Assembly: GCA_029777935.1 (NCBI GenBank)
Contig: JAKORH010000334.1
Span: forward strand, 1 to 16,787
DNA length: 16,787 nt
Direction: 5' to 3'
Origin: Pseudomonadota bacterium
GTDB lineage: Bacteria > Pseudomonadota > Gammaproteobacteria > Burkholderiales > Burkholderiaceae
Shown here: positions 1 to 7,007 of the stretch, piece by piece
Position numbering within the stretch: the first letter of the stretch is position 1
Layout: each line of letters begins with the position of its first letter
Translations under genes and position numbers: made by a program
Notes under the pieces: model-generated
Database searches by the model: none
What the model was told of the DNA's origin: nothing
What the model saw: only the letters and a program-made list of their open reading frames with translations

Positions 1-1353
1 GGGCAGCCACAGGATGATCTGCGGGAAGATGATGCACAGCAGGTTGCCAACCGCCTGAAGCGCGATGAACGGCATCGCGGCGCGGAAGATCGTTGCCATG
101 CTGATCTGCGGCGGAGCCACGCTCTTCAGGTAGAACAGCGAGTAGCCGAACGGCGGACTGAGGAACGCCATCTGCATGTTGACGATGAAGATGACGCCGT
201 ACCACAGCGAGATGTCGTCAGCCTTCACGCCGGCAATGCCGAACACGCCGTCGAAAGTGAGCTTCTCCAGGATCGGCACGAAGATCGGCACCGTCAGCAG
301 CAGGATGCCGACCCAGTCGAGGAACATGCCGAGCACGAACAGCACGACCATCATCAGCAGCAGGATCCCGTACGGCGGCAGCCCGGTGCCGATGATCGAA
401 TCGGCCACGAACGTCTGCCCGCCCTTCACGATGAAGAAGCCGACGAACATCGTCGCGCCGAAGAAGATCCACATCACCATCGCGGTGGCCTTCAGCGTAG
501 CGATCGATGCCTCGTGGATCGTGGTCCAGTTCAGCCGTCCGTGCGCCGCGCACACCGCCAGCGCGCCGAAGGTGCCGATGCCGGCGGCCTCCACCGGCGT
601 GGCCACGCCGAAGAAGATCACGCCCAGCACGAGCAGGATCAGCAGCACCGGAGAGATCGTGTTGCGCAGCAGGCGCAGCTTCTCGCGCAGGCCGACGCGC
701 TCTTCCGGCAGCAGCGCCGGGCCGAGCGCGGGGTTGATGTAGCAGCGGATCGTGATGTAGACGATGTACATGCCCGACAGCAGCAGCCCAGGGAACACCG
801 AACCGATCAGCAGTTCGCCGAGCGACTGCTGCGCCACCACCGCGTAGACGATCGCCATCACCGACGGCGGAATCAGGATGCCGAGCGTCCCTCCCGCGAG
901 CAGCGAGCCGCACGCGAGCTTGGCGTCGTAGTTGCGGCGGAGCATGGCCGGCAGCGCGATCATGCCCATCGTCACCTCGGTGGCGCCGACCACGCCGACC
1001 ATCGCCGCCAGTACCGTGCAGGCGAGCACGGTCGCCGACGCCAGCCCGCCCTTCAGCGCCCCCAGCCACTTGTAGATGACGTCGAACAGCTCCTCGATGA
1101 TGCCGGCCTTCTCCAGCACCGCCGCCATGAAGATGAACAGCGGCACCGCCGAGAGCTGGTAGTCGGTCATGAACGGAAAGATGCGCGACGGCATCATGTT
1201 GAGCACCGCCGGCGTGCCGAACACGAACAGGAAGATGGTCGCGAGGCTGCCGGTGCAGAACGCCATCGGCAGCCCGAGCATCAGCAGCAGCCCGAGCGAG
1301 CCGAACAGCAGCAGCGACAGCCATTCGATGCCGATTTCGAGTCCCACGCTCAC
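1..1353 (-). CDS. dctM: TRAP transporter large permease (DctM family), 3' end outside window
   Basis: Large integral-membrane subunit of a tripartite ATP-independent periplasmic (TRAP) transporter, which moves the solute delivered by the binding protein using an ion gradient. 451 codons are visible with no stop. The translation is a run of hydrophobic helices with family-typical stretches such as LPMAFCTGSLATIFLFVFG near the N-terminus, VPLFIFMAAVLEKAGI around residues 65-80, GVVGATEVTMGMIALPAMLR and LAGGTLGILIPPSVMAIVYA. The last two are the polar loops thought to form the transport site. DctM proteins are about 425-450 residues, so the visible part is probably almost complete. I chose GTG at 1353: it overlaps the dctQ stop as GTGA, which suggests translational coupling. 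A second GTG lies two codons later. It is the last of the three TRAP genes in this operon. Confidence 0.95.
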   Translation of the reverse strand, partial: MSVGLEIGIEWLSLLLFGSLGLLLMLGLPMAFCTGSLATIFLFVFGTPAVLNMMPSRIFPFMTDYQLSAVPLFIFMAAVLEKAGIIEELFDVIYKWLGALKGGLASATVLACTVLAAMVGVVGATEVTMGMIALPAMLRRNYDAKLACGSLLAGGTLGILIPPSVMAIVYAVVAQQSLGELLIGSVFPGLLLSGMYIVYITIRCYINPALGPALLPEERVGLREKLRLLRNTISPVLLILLVLGVIFFGVATPVEAAGIGTFGALAVCAAHGRLNWTTIHEASIATLKATAMVMWIFFGATMFVGFFIVKGGQTFVADSIIGTGLPPYGILLLMMVVLFVLGMFLDWVGILLLTVPIFVPILEKLTFDGVFGIAGVKADDISLWYGVIFIVNMQMAFLSPPFGYSLFYLKSVAPPQISMATIFRAAMPFIALQAVGNLLCIIFPQIILWLP

Positions 1354-2465
1354 GCTCCCTTGCGTACGACGAACAGCACGTCGCGGACCAGCTTCGACAG
1401 GCCCTGCAGCACGATCAGCGCCGCGCCGATCGGAATCGCGAGCTTGACCGGCCAGTACTGGATGCCCCATTCGGTGAACGAGGTCTCGCTGTTGTTGATC
1501 GCATCGAGTGCAAAGCGCCCGCCCGTGTACAGCATCGTCAGCGTGAAGATGAAGAAGAACACGGAGGAGACGATGTCGGCGATCGCCTTGCCGCGCGGTG
1601 AAAAGCGGGTGTAGATCACGTCGACGCGCACGTGCTGGTCCTCGCGGTACGCGTAGGCGCCCGACAGCATGTACTGCATGCCGAACATCAGGAACATGCT
1701 TTCGTGCACCCAGTTGGTCGGCGAATTGAAGATGAAGCGCGCGAACACCTCGTAGTAATAGACGAACACGGCGATCACGCCCCAGTAGGCGACGAACTCG
1801 CCGACGCGCACGTTGACCGCCTCGACCGCGTCGGTGATGCGCGTGTGCACGCCGGTGGTCGGATCCTCGCCGGTGCCGGCCTCGTGGATCTCGGGCAGCG
1901 CCGGCGGCGGCGCCAAGGCGGCGGTCGTGGCACGGCGCTTGTGCACGACGCCCGGGATCAGCGCGGCGTCGATCAGCAGCAGCACCGCGAGCGCGGCCGC
2001 GATCACGCGCGTGATGTCGATCCAGTGCTGCTGCACGCCGGCCGCGGCGCGGTACGCGACGTCGGCGCCCTTCAGTTCCTGCTGCGCCTGCGCGTAGGCG
2101 GCGCGCTCCTCGGCGCTCGCGCGCGCCTCGTCCTCCGGCTTGGCGCGCTTGGCTTCGGTCTGCGCCTGCTCGAGCGCGGCGAACGTGCGCGACACGTCCT
2201 CGCGCACGTCGCGGATCTGCGCGTTGCAGTACAGGATGCCGATGAAGAACGGCAGGAACACGATGCCCCACGCGCTCTTCAGGTACAGGCGGTGCAGCCC
2301 CGCATAGCCGGCGGTGAGCCAGAACAGATAGGCGCCGAACAGCGTCGGCTCGGCCGGCGTACCGCGCCGGCGCTCGCGCCGCACCAGGTACATCGCGAGC
2401 AGCGGAAAGATCACCAGACCGGCCCAGTAGAGCCAGTGCGGCATCACGAAGGTCAGTGCGGGCAT
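1350..2465 (-). CDS. dctQ: TRAP transporter small permease (DctQ family) with N-terminal TM2-like domain and coiled coil
   Basis: 371 residues, about twice the usual DctQ length of 160-200. The C-terminal part, from about residue 215, is a typical small permease: four hydrophobic helices, an NWVHESMFLMFGMQYM helix around residues 251-266 and the REDQHVRVDVIY signature around 274-285. Before it come a hydrophobic helix (about 9-28); a TM2-like hairpin at 41-80 with a G-x-x-G-x-HRLYL core; a charged, Ala/Glu/Gln-rich coiled-coil stretch at about 88-140; another helix (about 152-172); and a Pro-rich linker. The N-terminal module is in frame and shares the start, so it looks like a true fusion and not a missed gene. 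DctQ subunits link the solute-binding protein and DctM; the role of the extension is unknown. The start ATG lacks a strong Shine-Dalgarno; the next in-frame ATG is seven codons on. Confidence 0.92.
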   Translation of the reverse strand: MPALTFVMPHWLYWAGLVIFPLLAMYLVRRERRRGTPAEPTLFGAYLFWLTAGYAGLHRLYLKSAWGIVFLPFFIGILYCNAQIRDVREDVSRTFAALEQAQTEAKRAKPEDEARASAEERAAYAQAQQELKGADVAYRAAAGVQQHWIDITRVIAAALAVLLLIDAALIPGVVHKRRATTAALAPPPALPEIHEAGTGEDPTTGVHTRITDAVEAVNVRVGEFVAYWGVIAVFVYYYEVFARFIFNSPTNWVHESMFLMFGMQYMLSGAYAYREDQHVRVDVIYTRFSPRGKAIADIVSSVFFFIFTLTMLYTGGRFALDAINNSETSFTEWGIQYWPVKLAIPIGAALIVLQGLSKLVRDVLFVVRKGA

Positions 2466-2495
2466 CGAGGTCTCGGGAGGCAGGGCAAGACAAAT

Positions 2496-2525
2496 GATGC
2501 GGGCGCTGCATCGAGCGCCCGCATC
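2496..2525 (-). terminator. Terminator-like hairpin between dctP and dctQ
   Basis: A perfect 12-bp inverted repeat, GATGCGGGCGCT paired with AGCGCCCGCATC, with a 6-nt loop. On the minus strand it is followed directly by ATTTGTCTTG, a broken U-rich tract. It lies about 30 nt upstream of the dctQ start. It could act as a partial terminator or as an mRNA-stabilising 3' structure that makes the binding protein more abundant than the permeases; which one cannot be told from sequence. Confidence 0.6.
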
Positions 2526-2544
2526 CGCATGGCCGTCTGATGGC

Positions 2545-2569
2545 CGGCCGCGTTACGGGAACGCGGCCG
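2545..2569 (-). repeat. GC-rich hairpin immediately after the dctP stop codon
   Basis: A perfect 10-bp stem, CGGCCGCGTT with AACGCGGCCG, and a 5-nt loop, touching the dctP stop codon. There is no T-run after it. Together with the hairpin at 2496-2525 it makes a double stem-loop, most likely protecting the 3' end of the dctP message. This role is inference. Confidence 0.6.
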
Positions 2570-3730
2570 CTACACGTCGAGCTTCTGGCCCTTGTACATG
2601 TCCGGCGTGACGTAGCCGAAGGTCGGGCTCTCCATCACCTCGAGCTGCAGCTTGAACAGGCGCGCGGCGTCCTTGTCCTTGTTGGCCCACTTGAACCAGA
2701 TCGGCACGGCAGCCTTCTGGAACTTCGGCAGGTCTTCGGCCGGCAGCCGGTTGATCTGCACGCCCGCTTTCGCGAACTTGCCCCACGCCTCCATGTCGGC
2801 GCGCTGGATCGCCGCGTGATGGGTGTCGGAGTAGACTTGGATCTCGTCGTCGAGCCACTGCTTCATCTTCGGCGACAGCTTGTTCCACACGTCCATCTTG
2901 ACGACGAAGTCCATCAGGTCGACCGGCTGGTAGATCGACTCCAGTCCCGGCGGCCCCATCCAGATGTACTTGGTCACCTGCTGGAAGCCGAGGTCCCAGT
3001 TCACCGCCGGCCCCGTGTAGTCGGCGGCGTCGACGGTGCCCTTCTCCAGCGCGGAGAAGACCTCGCCGCCCGGAAGCAGCGTGGTGCGCGCACCGATCGA
3101 CGCGAAGCCTTCCGCGATCATGCCGCCGGGCACGCGCAGCTTCAGCCCGTTGAAGTCCTCGATGGTGCGGATCGGCTTCTTCGAGTGGATGATGTTGGGG
3201 CCGTGGTGGATCCGGTTCACGTAGTACAGGCCCTGCTTGGCGAAGATGTCGCGCGCGGCCTGCAGCCCGCCCTTGCTGTAGAAGAACACGTCCCACTCGT
3301 GCGGATAGCGCAACCCCATCAGGTACGAACTGAGGAACGCGGTCGCCGGAACCTTGCCCGCCCAGTACAGCGTGAAGGAGTTCATCGCCTCCAGCACGCC
3401 GTTCTTCACGCCGTCGAGCAGCTCGAAATCGCCGACGACTTCCTTGGCCGCGAACGGCTTGAACTCGAGCTCGCCGCCGGTCTTCTCCTTGACGGTCGCG
3501 CACCAGTCCTTGAATGTCTTCAGGCCGACGCCCGCCGGCCATGAGGTCTGCACCTTCCACGTCGTCGTCGCCGCGGCCGCGGTGCGGATGAACGGGCCCG
3601 GCGCGGTCGCCGCCAATCCGACCGCGGCCGCGGCCGCGCTCTTGAAGACGCGCCGACGCGATGGCTCTTTCGCTGCAGCGGACCTTGCGCCGTCGGCGTC
3701 CGCCGCGGCGGGATGTTTCGGGTCTTGCAT
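2570..3730 (-). CDS. dctP: TRAP transporter solute-binding protein (DctP family) with Tat signal
   Basis: 386 residues. Periplasmic binding protein that captures the solute for the DctQM permease encoded downstream. Residues 24-30 read SRRRVFK, a twin-arginine motif, followed by an Ala-rich hydrophobic stretch and AAAA near residues 51-54, so export by Tat and cleavage around there are likely. The mature part starts with TTTWKVQTSWPAGVG. Family features include LKLRVPGG with Arg199 (the arginine that usually binds a carboxylate in DctP proteins), LLPGGEVFSALEKGTVDAADYTG (about 218-240) and DLGF. The overall pattern is that of the mannitol/chloroaromatic (COG4663) group, but the ligand is not predictable. 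I chose ATG 3730 because GGAGA lies about 7 nt upstream; the frame stays open for 96 further codons upstream, but that stretch is not protein-like. Confidence 0.95.
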   Translation of the reverse strand: MQDPKHPAAADADGARSAAAKEPSRRRVFKSAAAAAVGLAATAPGPFIRTAAAATTTWKVQTSWPAGVGLKTFKDWCATVKEKTGGELEFKPFAAKEVVGDFELLDGVKNGVLEAMNSFTLYWAGKVPATAFLSSYLMGLRYPHEWDVFFYSKGGLQAARDIFAKQGLYYVNRIHHGPNIIHSKKPIRTIEDFNGLKLRVPGGMIAEGFASIGARTTLLPGGEVFSALEKGTVDAADYTGPAVNWDLGFQQVTKYIWMGPPGLESIYQPVDLMDFVVKMDVWNKLSPKMKQWLDDEIQVYSDTHHAAIQRADMEAWGKFAKAGVQINRLPAEDLPKFQKAAVPIWFKWANKDKDAARLFKLQLEVMESPTFGYVTPDMYKGQKLDV

Positions 3731-3999
3731 CGTGTTGTCTCCGGGTTTGGTGGTTGTGTCGATGCGTACGGGCGCGCCCCACGCCGGCCGCAACCGGAGA
3801 GGGGTGGCGCAAAAATCCTGCGCGCGCTCGTTGACCGTCGCAATCAGGTACCCTCCTACGGAAAGCCCATACGTGGTTCCAGCGCGCGGCGTGCCGTCTC
3901 GACGAACGGGGCGGCGCGACGTCCGATTCACCCGAAGCAGCCAGGCCGCCGAACCCCGGCCCGGCCACGGAGTCAGACCCACTCGCACAGGGGGCCGCA
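3731..3999. promoter_or_regulatory. Divergent intergenic region between the TRAP operon and the reductase/carrier operon
   Basis: 269 bp with no credible gene, lying between two divergently transcribed operons, so both promoters must be here. On the plus strand TTGACC at about 3831 is followed after 17 nt by TCCTAC, a poor -35/-10 pair. On the minus strand I see only a weak TTGCGA/CAGGAT pair. AGGGGG about 7-8 nt before the ATG at 4000 is a plausible ribosome-binding site. No clear operator dyad was found. Confidence 0.45.
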
Positions 4000-4740
4000 A
4001 TGAAGAAGATTCACTCACTCGGCGCAGCGCGCCGCCGGCTGCTGAGCGCGGCCGCTGGAACGATGCTGCTCGGCCGGATGCCGGCCGCGTTCTCGCAGCC
4101 GGCCAGCGCGTCGAAGATGAAGATCGGCGTGATCGGCTCCGGCCGCCTCGGCGGCACGATCGGCTCGCTGTGGGTCAAGGCCGGTCATCCGGTGCTGTTC
4201 TCGTCGCGGCATCCTGATCAACTGAAGGATCTCGTCGCCGGACTCGGGCCGCTGGCGCGCGCGGGCACGCCGCAGGAAGCAGCGGAGTTCGGCGAAGCGA
4301 TCCTGGTCGCGGTGCCGTACGGCGCGCTGCCGCAACTCGGCCGCGACCTGGCGCCGCTGCTCAAAGGCAAGGTCGTGCTCGACGCGTGCAACGCGATCGC
4401 GCGCCGCGATGGCGAGATCGCCGACGAAGCCAAGGCGAGCGGCGTTGGCATCACTTCGCAGAAGTATCTGCCCGGCACGCGGCTGGTGCGCGCGTTCAAC
4501 ACGCTGGGCTCGGGCGTGCTCGCGCGCGAGGCCAATCGCCCGCCGCCCCGGCAGGCGATTCCGATCGCGGGCGACGATGCGGGCGCGCTGAAGGTTGCGG
4601 CCGAGCTCGTGAGCGACGCGGGCTTCGATCCGGTCGTGGTCGGTGGACTCGCAAAGGCGAGTGAATTCGCGATGGGCGAGCGCGGCTATGGGCAGCAGGT
4701 GAGCGCGCCCGAACTGAAGCGCATCCTGTCGCTGCCCTGA
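4000..4740 (+). CDS. Tat-leader NAD(P)-binding reductase, F420-dependent NADP reductase-like
   Basis: 246 residues. Residues 10-15 (ARRRLL) followed by SAAAGTMLLGRMPAAFSQPASA form a twin-arginine-type leader. From residue 40 a Rossmann fold starts: KIGVIGSGRLGG with GSGRLG at 46-51, then VLFSSRHP, where the Ser/Arg after the second strand favours NADP over NAD. LVRAFNTLGSG and GDDAGALKVAAELVSDAGFDPVVVG match the F420-dependent NADP oxidoreductase family (PF03807-like). F420 itself need not be the partner, and the substrate is unknown. The start at 4000 has AGGGGG upstream; an internal ATG at 4117 would give a leaderless cytoplasmic form but has no clear Shine-Dalgarno. It is the first gene of a three-gene operon, 3 nt from the next. 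Export of the folded, cofactor-bound protein by Tat is inference. Confidence 0.88.
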   Translation: MKKIHSLGAARRRLLSAAAGTMLLGRMPAAFSQPASASKMKIGVIGSGRLGGTIGSLWVKAGHPVLFSSRHPDQLKDLVAGLGPLARAGTPQEAAEFGEAILVAVPYGALPQLGRDLAPLLKGKVVLDACNAIARRDGEIADEAKASGVGITSQKYLPGTRLVRAFNTLGSGVLAREANRPPPRQAIPIAGDDAGALKVAAELVSDAGFDPVVVGGLAKASEFAMGERGYGQQVSAPELKRILSLP

Positions 4741-4743
4741 TCC

Positions 4744-6075
4744 GTGGCCGATCGCGCGTCGCTCGCGTATCGCGCGGTCGCGCGCGCCGTGCCGGTCACG
4801 CCGCAGGAACTCGGCGCGCTGCTGTGGTCGTTCGCCTACTTCTTCGCGCTGCTGGCGGGCTATTACGTGCTGCGCCCGTTGCGCGACCAGATGGGGCTGG
4901 CCGGCGGAGTGCGCAACCTGCCGTGGCTGTTCACGGCGACCTTCGTCGCGCTGCTCGCGCTGCAGCCGGTGTACGGCGCGCTGGTCGCGCGGCTGCCGCG
5001 CATCCGCTTCGTTCCGATCGTCTACCACTTCTTCGCCGCCAACCTGCTGCTGTTCTGGCTGCTGCTGACGGTGGACACGTTTCCAGTCGCGGTGGCGCGC
5101 ACGTTCTTCGTGTGGGTCAGCGTGTTCAACCTGTTCGCGGTCGCGGTGTTCTGGTCGCTGATGGCCGACGTCTTCACGAGCGCGCAGGGCAAGCGGCTGT
5201 TCGGCTTCATCGGCGCCGGCGGCACCGCCGGCGCGCTGCTCGGCCCCGTGATGACCATCGTGCTGGCCAAGCCGCTCGGACCGGTCAACCTGCTGCTGGC
5301 CGCGGCGCTGCTGCTCGAGCTGGCTGTCGTGTGCGTGCATCGACTCGAGCGCGCGACGTCGGCGCAGGCGCGTGTTCTGCCGTTCGCCGCGAGCGCGACT
5401 GCAGTGGCCGCCGAGCGCGTCGGCGGCGGCGCATTCGCGGGGCTGACCGAGGTCGCCCGCTCGCCCTACCTGCTCGGCATCGCGCTGTGGGTCAGCCTGC
5501 TTTCGTTCGGCGGCACGTTCCTGTATTTCGAGCAGGCCAACATCGTCGCGGCGACGATCCACGACCGCGCCGAGCAGACGCGGCTGTTCGCCGGCATCGA
5601 TCTGGCGGTGAGCGTGCTGACGCTCGTCACGCAACTGTTCGCGACCGGCAAGCTCATCGCGCGCTTCGGCGTCGGGCCGGCGGCGGCGACGTTGCCGGCG
5701 CTGTATGTCGGCGGCTTCGCGCTGCTCGCGCTGGCGCCGCAGCTCGCGGTCGTGGTCGCGGTACAGGTGCTGCAGCGGTCGATGAACTTCGCGCTCGCCA
5801 ATCCGGCACGGCAGGTGTTCTACACGGTGGTGTCGCGCGAGGAGAAGTACAAGGCGAAGAACCTGATCGACGTGGTGGTGTTCCGCGGCTCGGACGCGCT
5901 GTACGGCTGGGTGTTCGAAAGCCTGCAGGCGCTGGGGCTGAAGCTCGCCGCGATCTCCGCCTGCGCGATTCCAATCGCGCTCGGCTGGGCGCTGCTGTCG
6001 AGCGCGCTCGGCCGCCAGCAGGAGCGCCGCGCGGCGCAGGCGACGACAACCGAATCCGAACGGAGGATGGCATGA
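4744..6075 (+). CDS. MFS-like carrier of the NTP/NDP exchange (TLC/AAA) transporter type
   Basis: 443 residues, about 12 hydrophobic helices, starting at GTG only 3 nt after the previous stop. Typical of this family are the first helix (SFAYFFALLAGYYVLRPLRD, about 29-48), GGVRNLPWLFTATF just after it, the LMADVFTSAQGKRLFGFIGA loop (about 139-158) and, near the C-terminus, the VVSREEKYKAKNLIDVVVFR segment. REEKYKAKN-ID-RGSD is a hallmark shared with ATP/ADP antiporters of intracellular bacteria and plastids. Free-living betaproteobacteria carry many such proteins with no known substrate, so nucleotide exchange should not be assumed. The 3' end overlaps the next gene as ATGA, so the three genes are probably co-translated. 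Fold and family are fairly certain; the transported compound is not. Confidence 0.9.
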   Translation: MADRASLAYRAVARAVPVTPQELGALLWSFAYFFALLAGYYVLRPLRDQMGLAGGVRNLPWLFTATFVALLALQPVYGALVARLPRIRFVPIVYHFFAANLLLFWLLLTVDTFPVAVARTFFVWVSVFNLFAVAVFWSLMADVFTSAQGKRLFGFIGAGGTAGALLGPVMTIVLAKPLGPVNLLLAAALLLELAVVCVHRLERATSAQARVLPFAASATAVAAERVGGGAFAGLTEVARSPYLLGIALWVSLLSFGGTFLYFEQANIVAATIHDRAEQTRLFAGIDLAVSVLTLVTQLFATGKLIARFGVGPAAATLPALYVGGFALLALAPQLAVVVAVQVLQRSMNFALANPARQVFYTVVSREEKYKAKNLIDVVVFRGSDALYGWVFESLQALGLKLAAISACAIPIALGWALLSSALGRQQERRAAQATTTESERRMA

Positions 6076-6989
6076 ACGACAGCCACAGACTGCGACGCCG
6101 CCGCTTGCTCGCACTGCTCGCTCTCGCCGGCGCGACTCAGCTTCCGTCACGCGCGTTCGCGCAGGCAGGGGCGACGAGCCTGGTCCTGCGCCCGATCCCC
6201 TCGAGCGGCGAGAAGTTGCCTGCCGTGGGGGTGGGGACCGCAATCGTGTTCGACGTGGGCAGCGACGCGGCGGCGCGCGCGCGGCTGGGGCAGGTCGTGC
6301 AGACGCTGATTGACGGCGGCGGCACGCTGATCGACACCGCGTCATCCTACGGCAGCGCCGAGGAAGTGGTCGGTGACCTGCTGTCGCACGGCCTGCGCTC
6401 GAAGACGTTTCTCGCCACCAAGCTCGAAGCACCGGACGCGGCGGAGCTGAAGCGTTCTCTGACACGATTGCGCACGGAGCGCGCCGATCTGCTGCAACTC
6501 CACAACGTCAGCGACCGCAACCAGTCGCTGGCACAGTTCCGCGACTGGAAGTCGCAAGGAACGTGCCGCTATGTCGGCATCACGTCGACCTATCACCGCG
6601 ACTTTCCGGCGGTGGAAGCGGTTCTCAGGCGCGAGAAGCCCGACTTCGTGCAGATCGATTACTCGATCGACAACCGGGTCGCCGAGGAGCGCGTGCTGCC
6701 GGCGGCCGCGGAGTCAGGCGCCGCCGTGCTCACCGCACTGCCGTTCGGGCGCTCGCGCCTGTTCCGCGCGGTGCGCGGCCGGCCGCTGCCCGACTGGGCG
6801 AAGGAGTTCGATGCCCATAGCTGGGCGCATTTCTTCCTCAAGTGGCTGCTCGGGGACACGCGCGTGACCGCGGTGATTCCCGGCACGTCCGACCCGGCAC
6901 ACATGGCCGACAACCTCGGCGCGATGCGCGGCCGGCTGCCCGACGCGGCCCTGCGCCGGCGCATGGTCGAGTTCGTGCAGAGCCTGTGA
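6072..6989 (+). CDS. Tat-leader aldo/keto reductase
   Basis: 305 residues. Residues 7-13 (LRRRRLL) with LALLALAGATQLPSRAFAQA form a twin-arginine-type leader with a likely signal-peptidase site after AFA or AQA. The remainder is an aldo/keto reductase (TIM barrel, NADPH-dependent carbonyl reduction): PIPSSGEKLPAVGVGT near the N-terminus, GGGTLIDTASSYGSAEEVVG, and all four catalytic residues Asp88, Tyr93, Lys117 and His144. VIPGTSDPAHMADNL near the C-terminus is the usual nucleotide-binding loop. GGAGG lies about 5 nt before the ATG, and the ATG overlaps the carrier gene stop by 4 nt. Leader-bearing AKRs of this type are common in proteobacteria but have no assigned substrate. It converges with the RND pump gene 18 bp away, and no terminator is obvious between them. 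Confidence 0.92.
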   Translation: MNDSHRLRRRRLLALLALAGATQLPSRAFAQAGATSLVLRPIPSSGEKLPAVGVGTAIVFDVGSDAAARARLGQVVQTLIDGGGTLIDTASSYGSAEEVVGDLLSHGLRSKTFLATKLEAPDAAELKRSLTRLRTERADLLQLHNVSDRNQSLAQFRDWKSQGTCRYVGITSTYHRDFPAVEAVLRREKPDFVQIDYSIDNRVAEERVLPAAAESGAAVLTALPFGRSRLFRAVRGRPLPDWAKEFDAHSWAHFFLKWLLGDTRVTAVIPGTSDPAHMADNLGAMRGRLPDAALRRRMVEFVQSL

Positions 6990-7007
6990 AGGTCGTGCTG
7001 GATCGGT

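Noticed and set aside
218..1324. A 368-codon minus-strand frame inside dctM.
   Set aside because: It is shifted against the true DctM frame, which is open for 451 codons from 1353 and gives hydrophobic helices.
3805..3830. A possible sigma-54 site upstream of dctP on the minus strand (GCGCAGG-N4-TTGCG).
   Set aside because: The essential GG is not at the required 10-base distance from GC.
4015..6465. An 816-codon open frame on the minus strand opposite the reductase/carrier/AKR operon.
   Set aside because: Low-complexity Arg/Gln/Glu/His translation with no domain; the plus-strand genes have full family signatures.
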